DNA of 64,000 bases from Kribbella voronezhensis (GTDB lineage Bacteria > Actinomycetota > Actinomycetes > Propionibacteriales > Kribbellaceae). Shown here piece after piece: positions 1-7,120 of the stretch. The notes below the pieces were generated by a model that did no database searches, was not told the DNA's origin, and was given only the letters and a program-made list of their open reading frames with translations. The position numbers and the translations under genes are program-made. The DNA is taken from NCBI RefSeq assembly GCF_004365175.1, contig NZ_SOCE01000001.1, positions 1,537,154 to 1,601,153 of the forward strand. Reading direction: 5' to 3'. Position 1 is the stretch's first letter. Every line of letters starts with the position of its first letter.

Positions 1-1066
1 CTTCAAGGTCATCCTCAGCTACTGGGAGGCCAACGACGCCAAGGATGGCCGGGTCGACGACGCAGGAGCGTACGCCGCCATGTGGGACACCGTGGTCAAG
101 AAGTACGCGAAGAACCCGCGGGTGTACTTCGAGCCGATGAACGAGCCGTTCGGCTACTCCCTCGACGAGTGGGTCGGTCTCACCTCGTCGTGGCTCGCGC
201 GACACAGCAACGTCCCGCGCGGCCGCGTCGTCATCTCGGGAACCGGCTACAACGACAACGTGACCGGCGTCGGCGCGGCCCCGCAGTTGAAGGGAACCCT
301 GCTGTCGCTGCACTTCTACGGCTTCTGGGCCTCCGACACGACCGAGGCCGCCTGGCTGGCGAACCTGCAGCCCCGGATCGGTTCGTACGGCTGGCGCACC
401 ATCATCGACGAAGCCGGCTCACCGATGACCATCGGCCTGAACTACGGCAACCACGAGGGCAACGTGTACACGGCGTACCTCGGCGCGCTCACCCAGACCG
501 CGCGCGAACAGCACATGGGCATCGTCTACTGGCCCGGCCTGCGCAACGGTGACTCGTACTCGATGACCACCCAGGTCGCCGAGAACGACCTCGTGGTGAA
601 CAGCCGCAGCGGTCTCGCGCAGTTGCAGTGGGGCTGGGGGCTGCTCAAGACCGAGCCGTCCAACAACCTGCCGCCGGCTCCTCCCGGTGAACCGCTGCGA
701 AGCGTGGCCGGCGGCCGCTGCGCCGACGTACCGGGCTTCTCCACTGCTCCCGGGACGGCGCTGGATCTGTGGGACTGCAACAACGGTGGCAACCAGTCGT
801 GGAACTACACCGCCGACAAGCAGTTGATTGTCTACGCGGACAAGTGCCTGACGATCGGCGGCGACGGATCGAGTGCGGGCAGCCCCGTCACCATCGAGAA
901 CTGCACCGGCGCGTCGACGCAGGCATGGGATGTCCGCGCGGACCTGTCGGTGGTCAGCGTCGGCCACCCGGATCTCTGCCTCGAGGCCGTCGGTACGGAC
1001 AACGGATCGCCGGTCGCTGTGGGGACCTGCAACGGGCAAGCAAATCAGCAGTGGACGCGCTCGTAG
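1..1066 (+). CDS. GH5-type glycoside hydrolase with C-terminal ricin-type lectin domain, 5' partial
   Basis: The frame is already open at position 2, so the start lies upstream of the window. What remains is the C-terminal part of a (beta/alpha)8 GH5-like endoglycosidase followed by a ricin-type beta-trefoil (CBM13). Counting from the Met at position 80, the acid/base is Glu22 in the NEP motif and the likely nucleophile is Glu111 in IIDEAG. A Pro-rich linker (about 195-203) leads to three QxW repeats (NQSW, TQAW, NQQW) typical of the lectin fold. A secreted polysaccharide hydrolase is expected, though the signal peptide is not visible. It lies 31 bp upstream of a sugar-binding lipoprotein and a GH35 gene, which fits a polysaccharide-use cluster. 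The exact substrate (cellulose, mannan or xylan type) cannot be told from this fragment. Confidence 0.88.
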   Translation, partial: FKVILSYWEANDAKDGRVDDAGAYAAMWDTVVKKYAKNPRVYFEPMNEPFGYSLDEWVGLTSSWLARHSNVPRGRVVISGTGYNDNVTGVGAAPQLKGTLLSLHFYGFWASDTTEAAWLANLQPRIGSYGWRTIIDEAGSPMTIGLNYGNHEGNVYTAYLGALTQTAREQHMGIVYWPGLRNGDSYSMTTQVAENDLVVNSRSGLAQLQWGWGLLKTEPSNNLPPAPPGEPLRSVAGGRCADVPGFSTAPGTALDLWDCNNGGNQSWNYTADKQLIVYADKCLTIGGDGSSAGSPVTIENCTGASTQAWDVRADLSVVSVGHPDLCLEAVGTDNGSPVAVGTCNGQANQQWTRS

Positions 1067-1097
1067 CGCTCGTCCTTCATCAGTGAAAGGAACACCC

Positions 1098-2453
1098 ATG
1101 AAGACCAGTCATCGGCACGGCCTGAGGCGACTCGTCGCCGTCGGCGCCGCCGTCACGGCCGCGTCGGTCCTGCTGGCCGCTTGCGGCAGCTCCGACAAGA
1201 CGGCCGCCGGCAGTGGTCAGGCGCAGGGGTCGCCGGATGCTGTCAACGCCGCCCTCGAGAAGGGCGGGACGATCACCTACTGGAGCTGGACGCCGTCCGC
1301 CGAGGCGCAGGTGAAGGCCTTCGAGCAGGCGTACCCGAAGGTCAAGGTGAACTACGTCAACGCCGGTACCGGCAACGACCAGTACACCAAGCTGCAGAAC
1401 GTGATCAAGGCCGGCTCCGGGGCACCGGATGTGGCCCAGATCGAGTACCAGGCGCTTCCGCAGTTCGCCCTGCCGGGCTCGCTGGTCGACCTGCGCCAGT
1501 ACGGCTTCGACAGCTTCCAGTCCGCCTACACGCCGTCGACCTGGACCGCCGTGCACGCCGGTGACGGTCTCTTCGGGCTGCCGCAGGACTCGGGCCCGAT
1601 GGCCCTGTTCTACAACAAGGAAGTCTTCGACAAGTACGGCCTCACGGTTCCGAAGACCTGGGACGAGTACATCGCCCAGGCCAAGAAGCTGCACACGGCG
1701 GACCCGAAGAAGTACCTCACCAACGACACCGGTGACGCGGGCTTCGCCACCAGCATGATCTGGCAGGCCGGCGGCAAGCCCTTCAGTACCTCGGGCAAGA
1801 ACGTCACCATCAACCTGCAGGACGCCGGGACGCAGAAGTGGACCGGGGTCTGGAACCAGCTGGTGACCGGCGGCCTGCTCGCGAACATCCCCGGCTGGTC
1901 CGACGAGTGGTTCAAGGCCCTCGGCGACGGCACGATCGCCTCGCTGTCCGTCGGCGCCTGGATGCCGGGTGTGCTCGAGTCGTCGGTGAAGGGCGGCGCC
2001 GGCAAGTGGCGGGTCGCCCCGCTGCCGACGTACGACGGTCAGCCGGCCACCGCCGAGAACGGCGGCAGCACCGAGTCGGTCCTCAAGCAGAGCGCGAACC
2101 CCGCGCTGGCGGCCGGCTTCGTGCGCTGGCTCAACCACGACGGCGGCGTGAAGCCGTTCCTGGCCAGCGGCGGCTTCCCGTCCACCACGGCCGACCTCGC
2201 CGACCCCGCGTTCCTGGACAAGAAGAGCGCGTACTTCGGTGGTCAGCAGATCAACCAGGTCCTCACCAGCGCGGCCGGCTCGGTGGTCAAGGACTGGAGC
2301 TACCTGCCGTTCCAGCTCTACGCCAACAGCATTTTCGGCGACACTGTCGGTAAGTCCTATCAGGCCAAGACCGACCTCGACGGCGGGCTCAAGGCCTGGC
2401 AGGACGCTCTGGTCAGCTACGGCAACCAGCAGGGCTTCCAGGTCAACGGCTGA
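1098..2453 (+). CDS. ABC transporter sugar-binding lipoprotein
   Basis: A 451-aa extracellular solute-binding protein (SBP family 1). The chosen ATG follows a GAAAGGA ribosome-binding site; the open frame extends further upstream but that part overlaps the GH5 gene. Residues 1-28 form a lipoprotein signal with twin-basic start and lipobox LLAAC. The mature part shows the usual SBP pattern: an early ITYWSW strand, YPKVKVNYV, and a later MALFYNKEVFDKYGL segment typical of oligosaccharide binders. No permease genes follow; the next gene is GH35, so this binder either uses permeases elsewhere or belongs to a split operon. By neighbourhood the ligand is probably a galactose-containing or plant-derived oligosaccharide, which is an inference. 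Confidence 0.92.
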   Translation: MKTSHRHGLRRLVAVGAAVTAASVLLAACGSSDKTAAGSGQAQGSPDAVNAALEKGGTITYWSWTPSAEAQVKAFEQAYPKVKVNYVNAGTGNDQYTKLQNVIKAGSGAPDVAQIEYQALPQFALPGSLVDLRQYGFDSFQSAYTPSTWTAVHAGDGLFGLPQDSGPMALFYNKEVFDKYGLTVPKTWDEYIAQAKKLHTADPKKYLTNDTGDAGFATSMIWQAGGKPFSTSGKNVTINLQDAGTQKWTGVWNQLVTGGLLANIPGWSDEWFKALGDGTIASLSVGAWMPGVLESSVKGGAGKWRVAPLPTYDGQPATAENGGSTESVLKQSANPALAAGFVRWLNHDGGVKPFLASGGFPSTTADLADPAFLDKKSAYFGGQQINQVLTSAAGSVVKDWSYLPFQLYANSIFGDTVGKSYQAKTDLDGGLKAWQDALVSYGNQQGFQVNG

Positions 2454-2480
2454 CGGTCCGGAATCTCGAGAAAGAGGCAC

Positions 2481-4223
2481 ATGTCCGACTTCACGATCGG
2501 TGAGTCCGAGTTCCTGCTCGACGGTGAGCCGTTCCGGATCCTGTCCGGTGCGCTGCACTACTTCCGCGTCCACCCGCAGTCGTGGGCGGACCGGATCGAG
2601 AAGGCCCGCCTGATGGGACTCAACACCATCGAGACCTACGTTCCCTGGAACGCCCACAGCCCCGTGCGTGGGACGTTCGGCACCGAGGGAATGCTCGATC
2701 TCGCGGCGTTCCTGCGCCAGGTCGCCGAGGCCGGCATGTACGCGATCGTCCGCCCAGGCCCCTACATCTGTGCGGAATGGGACAACGGCGGCCTGCCCGC
2801 CTGGCTCTTCGCGGAGCCGGGCGTGGGGGTCCGCCGGTACGAGAAGCAGTTCCTGGCAGCGGTCGAGGAGTACCTGGAGCAGGTACTGCGGATCGTCCGG
2901 CCGCTCCAGGTCGACCAGGGCGGCCCGGTGCTGCTCGTCCAGGTCGAGAACGAGTACGGCGCGTTCGGCGACGACCCGGCGTACCTGAGGTTCCTCGTCG
3001 ACGTCACCCGGCAGGCTGGCATCACCGTGCCGCTGGTGACGGTGGATCAGCCCGAAGACGCCATGCTCGCGGCAGGCGGCGTGGACGGCGTACTGCGTAC
3101 TGCTTCGTTCGGGTCGCGGAGTGCCGAGCGGCTCCGCACCCTGAGGGCCCACCAGCCGTCAGGACCCTTGATGTGCATGGAGTTCTGGGACGGCTGGTTC
3201 GATCACTGGGGAGGTCCGCACCACACGACCTCGGTGGCGGACGCGGCCGCCGAGCTGGACGCGTTGCTGGCGGCCGGCGCATCGGTCAACGTGTACATGT
3301 TCCACGGCGGGACGAACTTCGGCCTGACCAGTGGGGCGAACGACAAGGGCGTCTATCGGCCGACGATCACGTCGTACGACTACGACGCTCCGCTGGACGA
3401 AGCGGGCAACCCGACGGCGAAGTACGACGCGTTCCGTGAGGTGATCTCCCGGTACGCCGAGGTGCCGCCCGCGACCCCGCGACCGGCCACACCGGCGCCG
3501 GCGTTCCGGGTGACGCTCGGTGAACCGGTCCGGTTGCTGGCCAGCCCGGGCCTGTGGGGAAGCTGGAGCGATCACCGCGAGGCGCCGTCGCTGGACGAAC
3601 TCGATGCCCGGCTGGCGCTTTTCCGGACCGAGATCGACGTCGACGGCGCCACGATGCTCAACGTCGGCGAGGTCCGGGACCGGGCGCAGGTGTTCCTGAA
3701 CGGGGACCCGGTCGGCGTTCTCGATCGCGAGCAGCACGATCAGGCGATCATGCTGCCACGCGGGCGGGGCCGGCTCGAGATCGTCGTGGAGGACCAGGGC
3801 CGGGTCAACTACGGTCCGCGGATCGGCGAGCCGAAGGGCCTGGTGGGTCCGATCCGGTTGGGGTCGGAGTCGTTGGCCGACTGGTCTGTCTGCGCGATCG
3901 ACCTGGATGCCGTTCCCCGGCTCTGGGAGTCGGCGGCCGTCGGTGCCGCGGGCGTCGGTCCGACTGCGTGGCGCACCACGTTCCTCGCCGAGGAGCCGGC
4001 CGATCACTTCCTGCAGACCGATGCCTGGGGCAAGGGTTTTGCCTGGGTCAACGGATTCTGCCTCGGCCGCTACTGGCGACGCGGGCCGCAGCGCACACTT
4101 TTCGTCCCAGGTCCGGTGATCCGGGCCGGAAGCAACGAACTGGTCGTCCTGGAACTCAACGCACTGTCGGAACCGACGGCGCAGTTCGTACCGGGACCGT
4201 CGCTGGGACCGCTGGAGCTGTGA
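2481..4223 (+). CDS. beta-galactosidase, GH35
   Basis: A 580-aa GH35 enzyme that removes terminal beta-galactosyl residues. It starts 27 bp after the lipoprotein gene behind a GAGAAAGAGG site. Early residues (LDGEPFRILSGALHYFRV, WADRIEKARLMGLNTIETYVPWN) are the family hallmark. The acid/base is Glu158 in VENEYG and the nucleophile Glu234 in CMEFWDGWF. The C-terminal jelly-roll domains carry the usual FLNG and WVNG-F-LGRYW motifs, with the WVNGFCLGRYW stretch near the end. There is no signal peptide, so it is probably cytoplasmic and acts on imported oligosaccharides. The 3' end overlaps the convergent gene by 68 bp. Confidence 0.95.
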   Translation: MSDFTIGESEFLLDGEPFRILSGALHYFRVHPQSWADRIEKARLMGLNTIETYVPWNAHSPVRGTFGTEGMLDLAAFLRQVAEAGMYAIVRPGPYICAEWDNGGLPAWLFAEPGVGVRRYEKQFLAAVEEYLEQVLRIVRPLQVDQGGPVLLVQVENEYGAFGDDPAYLRFLVDVTRQAGITVPLVTVDQPEDAMLAAGGVDGVLRTASFGSRSAERLRTLRAHQPSGPLMCMEFWDGWFDHWGGPHHTTSVADAAAELDALLAAGASVNVYMFHGGTNFGLTSGANDKGVYRPTITSYDYDAPLDEAGNPTAKYDAFREVISRYAEVPPATPRPATPAPAFRVTLGEPVRLLASPGLWGSWSDHREAPSLDELDARLALFRTEIDVDGATMLNVGEVRDRAQVFLNGDPVGVLDREQHDQAIMLPRGRGRLEIVVEDQGRVNYGPRIGEPKGLVGPIRLGSESLADWSVCAIDLDAVPRLWESAAVGAAGVGPTAWRTTFLAEEPADHFLQTDAWGKGFAWVNGFCLGRYWRRGPQRTLFVPGPVIRAGSNELVVLELNALSEPTAQFVPGPSLGPLEL

Positions 4224-5562
4224 ATCGGGCTTCGGTGGAGAGCAGGTAGGCCACGACGGACCTCGCTACTCCGGCTGCCTGTGAGCGGATCTCCGGCATC
4301 GCGGTCGACTCCCACAGACTGCCGCGGCGTAAGGCTCCCAGCGTCCAGAGTGGCGCGTTGTCGTCACCGAGGATGCGGCCGTCGTCGGCTGTTTCGAGTC
4401 CTAGTCCGACGTCGCCGCTCCTGGCCAGCCCTTGCGCCAAAAGGTTGCGCAGAAGCGGGTCCACCTTCGCGTCGCCTACGGGGCCCGTGCAGTTGACCAC
4501 GGCACCGACCGTCATGACCGTGCCATCACTGAGCAGCACCCGCACGGCGTGGCCGGTGTCTTCAGCCGTCACCACCTCGCCGGTGTGCTGGCAGAGCCGC
4601 CCTGACTCGCGGACCACGGCCAGCCGCTCTGCCGTGACAGGCGCCATGCGATGCCGGTGCGCATCCCAGGTTCGCGCGTCACCGCGAAGGAACTCCTGCT
4701 TGTCACTGGCCGACAACCGCTTCCACACCTGCGAGGTGATCGGCCGCAGCCCGTCGATCGCGGCCCGCCAGTCACCAGTACGCCGTACCGTCTGCGCCAC
4801 GTGCCGGAGCAAGGCTGAGCGCAGTACGGCGAGACTGTCGGCCTCGGCGAGCTCAGCAGGCGGCGGCACCGGCGGGGTCTTCTCTGAGCGGTGTACCGCA
4901 GGGATGACGCCGTGGCGCGACACCGTGTGCACACTGCGACTCGGACGGTCTGCTGCGAGCACTACGTCGACCATGGTGAGTCCGGTGCCGACCAGCAGCA
5001 CGTCCGAGTCCGGCAGGTTGTCGAGCACGTCGGGGAGCCACGGGTCTGCGACAAAGCGGGCGGAGGCCTGCAGGCCAGGTGGAGCCCACGCAGTGCCGGG
5101 CGCCGTACCGCTGGCCACTACGGCGGCGTCGGCGAGCAGAAGCTCACCTGAGTCGAGCTGCAAGGTCACCTGCCCGTCGACGTGGCCTACGGCAACCACT
5201 CGGGCATGGACACGCTCCAGGGACCCAGCAGAGCGGGCCACGCAGGCGGCGAGATGGTCGGCGAGATAGTCGCCGTACCGGGCTCGGGCCACGAAGGCGG
5301 ACGGCTTGATGCCGGGGTCAACGTGCGCGTGCAGCCAGTCGACGAAGTCGTCCGGTTCATCGGGCAGCGCGCTCATCCCGGCCACGGGGACGTTCAGCAG
5401 ATGCCGGCCGTCGGGCGTCGAGTAGGCCACACCCCGTGCTGTGGCCGCACCGGGGTCGATCAGCACGACCTGGAGCCGGCCGGCATCCAGGAGCCGGGCC
5501 GCGGTCAGCGCACCGGCGGCACCCGCGCCGATCACCGCGACCGTCCAGCCGGCTTCCCCCAT
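4156..5562 (-). CDS. FAD/NAD(P)-binding protein (NAD_binding_9 type)
   Basis: A 468-aa cytoplasmic flavoprotein. The N-terminus has a Rossmann GAGAAGALTA loop directly after the start, followed by GVAYSTPDGRHLLNVPVAGMSA, the signature of the FAD-NAD(P)-binding family (Pfam NAD_binding_9) found in hydroxylase- and siderophore-related and many uncharacterised actinobacterial proteins. A second GTGLTMVDV motif near residue 190 would bind the second nucleotide. No partner genes are adjacent on this strand. Substrate unknown. A 17-bp imperfect palindrome lies 28 bp upstream of the start. The end of the gene overlaps the GH35 stop region in convergent orientation. Confidence 0.85.
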   Translation of the reverse strand: MGEAGWTVAVIGAGAAGALTAARLLDAGRLQVVLIDPGAATARGVAYSTPDGRHLLNVPVAGMSALPDEPDDFVDWLHAHVDPGIKPSAFVARARYGDYLADHLAACVARSAGSLERVHARVVAVGHVDGQVTLQLDSGELLLADAAVVASGTAPGTAWAPPGLQASARFVADPWLPDVLDNLPDSDVLLVGTGLTMVDVVLAADRPSRSVHTVSRHGVIPAVHRSEKTPPVPPPAELAEADSLAVLRSALLRHVAQTVRRTGDWRAAIDGLRPITSQVWKRLSASDKQEFLRGDARTWDAHRHRMAPVTAERLAVVRESGRLCQHTGEVVTAEDTGHAVRVLLSDGTVMTVGAVVNCTGPVGDAKVDPLLRNLLAQGLARSGDVGLGLETADDGRILGDDNAPLWTLGALRRGSLWESTAMPEIRSQAAGVARSVVAYLLSTEARFTAPAVPATVPVRTAPSVPTVR

Positions 5563-5589
5563 GTCGACCCCACCCCGCAGGCGTAAAAC

Positions 5590-5606
5590 TCTACTGAATC
5601 AATAGA
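5590..5606. promoter_or_regulatory. imperfect palindrome upstream of the FAD/NAD(P)-binding gene
   Basis: The 17-mer TCTACTGAATCAATAGA differs from its own reverse complement at only two non-central symmetry positions. It lies in an AT-rich stretch just upstream of the minus-strand gene starting at 5562, where a promoter and operator are expected. No regulator gene sits next to it. Confidence 0.3.
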
Positions 5607-5767
5607 CTTACTCGCCTGACGGTAGCCGATCCCGGCCGCGATCGCCAGCAGCACCCGGTGGGCAGGGGCGGCTTCCGACGCGCTGTGCAAGCTGGCGGTA
5701 GCGCGACCGGCATTGTGTGCTACCGTTTTCACCGGTTGCAGTTTTGCAGTTCCACGTTCGTTTTGAG

Positions 5768-5801
5768 ACGCCCGCGGAGTTTGTGATCCGCAGGGCGTTT
5801 T
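5768..5801 (+). promoter_or_regulatory. terminator-like hairpin in the cold-shock gene leader
   Basis: The arms ACGCCCGCGGA (5768-5778) and TCCGC-A-GGGCGT (5787-5798) pair over 11 bp with one bulged A and an 8-nt loop, and run straight into TTTCTCATTT. It resembles an intrinsic terminator but sits about 100 nt upstream of the csp start inside the expected leader, so a cold- or antitermination-dependent attenuator is plausible. Some promoter upstream of about 5760 would be required. No coding sequence is seen in the rest of 5607-5901. Confidence 0.45.
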
Positions 5802-5901
5802 CTCATTTCCGGGCCTTGGTCCGATGTGGGAGGGCTCGTTCGGCAGCCCGGGAACCGGTATTCGCCGGGACTCGTCAACTCGCCCCACAAAGGAGCAGAT
5901 C

Positions 5902-6105
5902 ATGGCCAACGGAACAGTGAAGTGGTTCAACAGCGAAAAGGGCTTCGGCTTCATCGCGCAGGACGGCGGCGGCGCCGACGTGTTCGTGCACTACTCGGCG
6001 ATCACGACGGACGGCTACCGTTCGCTGGATGAGAACCAGAAGGTCGAGTTCGACCTGACCCAGGGCCCGAAGGGCCCGCAGGCGGAGAACGTCCGCCCGG
6101 TCTGA
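5902..6105 (+). CDS. cold-shock protein, CspA family
   Basis: A 67-aa single cold-shock domain protein that binds single-stranded nucleic acid and melts RNA structure. The ATG at 5902 is preceded by AGGAG at 5891-5895 and gives the canonical N-terminus [18 protein letters not shown]; longer upstream readings are not needed. RNP1 (KGFGFI) and RNP2 (VFVHY) are intact. Length is exactly the family norm. A strong terminator follows and a structured leader precedes it, both consistent with high, regulated expression. Confidence 0.97.
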   Translation: MANGTVKWFNSEKGFGFIAQDGGGADVFVHYSAITTDGYRSLDENQKVEFDLTQGPKGPQAENVRPV

Positions 6106-6119
6106 ACCACCGTGTGACG

Positions 6120-6153
6120 CAGGCCCGGCTTCGGCCGGGCCTGTTTCATTTTC
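6120..6153. terminator. intrinsic terminator with UUCG loop, probably bidirectional
   Basis: Ten-base arms CAGGCCCGGC (6120-6129) and GCCGGGCCTG (6134-6143) enclose a TTCG tetraloop and are followed by TTTCATTTT. It separates the csp gene from the convergent GNAT gene and can serve both. Confidence 0.85.
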
Positions 6154-6646
6154 CGCGCGGCTCGGACTCCCAGCGGACCTCTCCGTCCTGGACCACGTCG
6201 GTGCGAGTCAGCCCGACTACCGCCGCCACAGCGGCCGACGCGCCGTGATCCGGGTGAACGTGCGCGACGATCCGCCGTACGCCGTGCGCCTGCAACCAGG
6301 TCACCAGGCCCACCGCGGCCTCCTTCGCGTAGCCGCGCCCCTGCCACGCAGTACCGATGACCCAGGCGATCTCCGCCTCGTCACCGGTGACCGTCGCCTG
6401 TACGTAGCCGACCAGCGCGTCGTCCTCCAGCGAGCTCGCCACCCAGTTGAGCCAGTACTCTCCCGGCCGACCCGGTCCTGCCACCTGTCGTTCGTACCGC
6501 GCAGCCAGCTCCTCCGCCGTCGGCGGACCGCCACCGGTGAACGTGTAGAGCTCAGACGCAGCCAGTACGCCGGCCATTTCCTCGGCGTACTCCACGTGCA
6601 GCGGCAGCAAGGCCAGCCGCTCGGTGTCGAACCTGGTGGCGATCAT
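6146..6646 (-). CDS. GNAT family N-acetyltransferase (RimJ/RimL-like)
   Basis: A 166-aa acetyl-CoA-dependent acetyltransferase. It begins TERLALLPLHVEYAEEM, typical of the Acetyltransf_3 (RimJ/RimL) branch, and has the acetyl-CoA loop WQGRGYAKEA around residue 100. The position following the loop (ARIVAHVHPDH-type region) carries VRRIVAHVHPDHGAS, where a helix reading N-x-A-S would be normal, so the acceptor may be unusual. It is last in a minus-strand series behind the M23-like gene, separated by 81 bp. Substrate cannot be assigned. Confidence 0.85.
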   Translation of the reverse strand: MIATRFDTERLALLPLHVEYAEEMAGVLAASELYTFTGGGPPTAEELAARYERQVAGPGRPGEYWLNWVASSLEDDALVGYVQATVTGDEAEIAWVIGTAWQGRGYAKEAAVGLVTWLQAHGVRRIVAHVHPDHGASAAVAAVVGLTRTDVVQDGEVRWESEPRGK

Positions 6647-6727
6647 CGGGCAACGGTAGCGCCGAGCGGTCCGGCCGCTCCCTCCTCGGCCGATCCGCCC
6701 GGTGCCACTGCGTTGCGACGCAGGCGA

Positions 6728-7108
6728 CTAGGGCAGCCGTGCGTTCGGATGAATGTCGAACCGTGGACTCCGGTGGTCGCCCGGCCGGTACGGCGTGACC
6801 CGCTCCTCGTAGTGCAGATGCGGACCCACCGCGACGCCCAGACGATCCCCCGTCTCCACCGTGTCCCCCTGCTGGACCTCCACCTCGGACACCCGACCGT
6901 AGAGGTGCCAGATCGCGTTCGACTCGACCACGACCTCGTCACCTGCTGCCCGGACGACGACCCCCGCAAGCGTCGCCCGCACCGGCGTACCCGGCTCGGC
7001 ACGGTAGTCCCGGCCCGGGTGCGGCCCGCGCTCCCCCGTCACCCCGAACTCGCAGGTCACTCTCGGGTTGTGCACCGGCGCCGCCATGTACCGATGGTCC
7101 GGGCGCAC
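6728..7108 (-). CDS. small M23/LytM-like metallopeptidase-fold protein
   Basis: A 126-aa protein consisting of little more than a LytM domain. The zinc-site pattern is visible: His30 and Asp34 in GPHPGRDY, and His97-x-His99 in GPHLHYEE; the central HLYGRVSEVEVQQGDTV matches the usual H-L-S...V..G..V stretch. There is no signal peptide or membrane anchor, which is unusual for a peptidoglycan hydrolase and suggests a cytoplasmic or moonlighting role, or export by another path. The start could also be Met8 (MAAPVHNP). Its 5' end lies 12 bp downstream of the large regulator gene, so the two are probably co-transcribed. Confidence 0.75.
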   Translation of the reverse strand: MRPDHRYMAAPVHNPRVTCEFGVTGERGPHPGRDYRAEPGTPVRATLAGVVVRAAGDEVVVESNAIWHLYGRVSEVEVQQGDTVETGDRLGVAVGPHLHYEERVTPYRPGDHRSPRFDIHPNARLP

Positions 7109-7120
7109 CTTCAGAAACCC

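Noticed and set aside
1080..3152. 690-aa open frame on the minus strand
   Set aside because: Lies opposite the lipoprotein and GH35 genes; Arg/Gly/Val/Leu-rich without domains, a codon-bias shadow.
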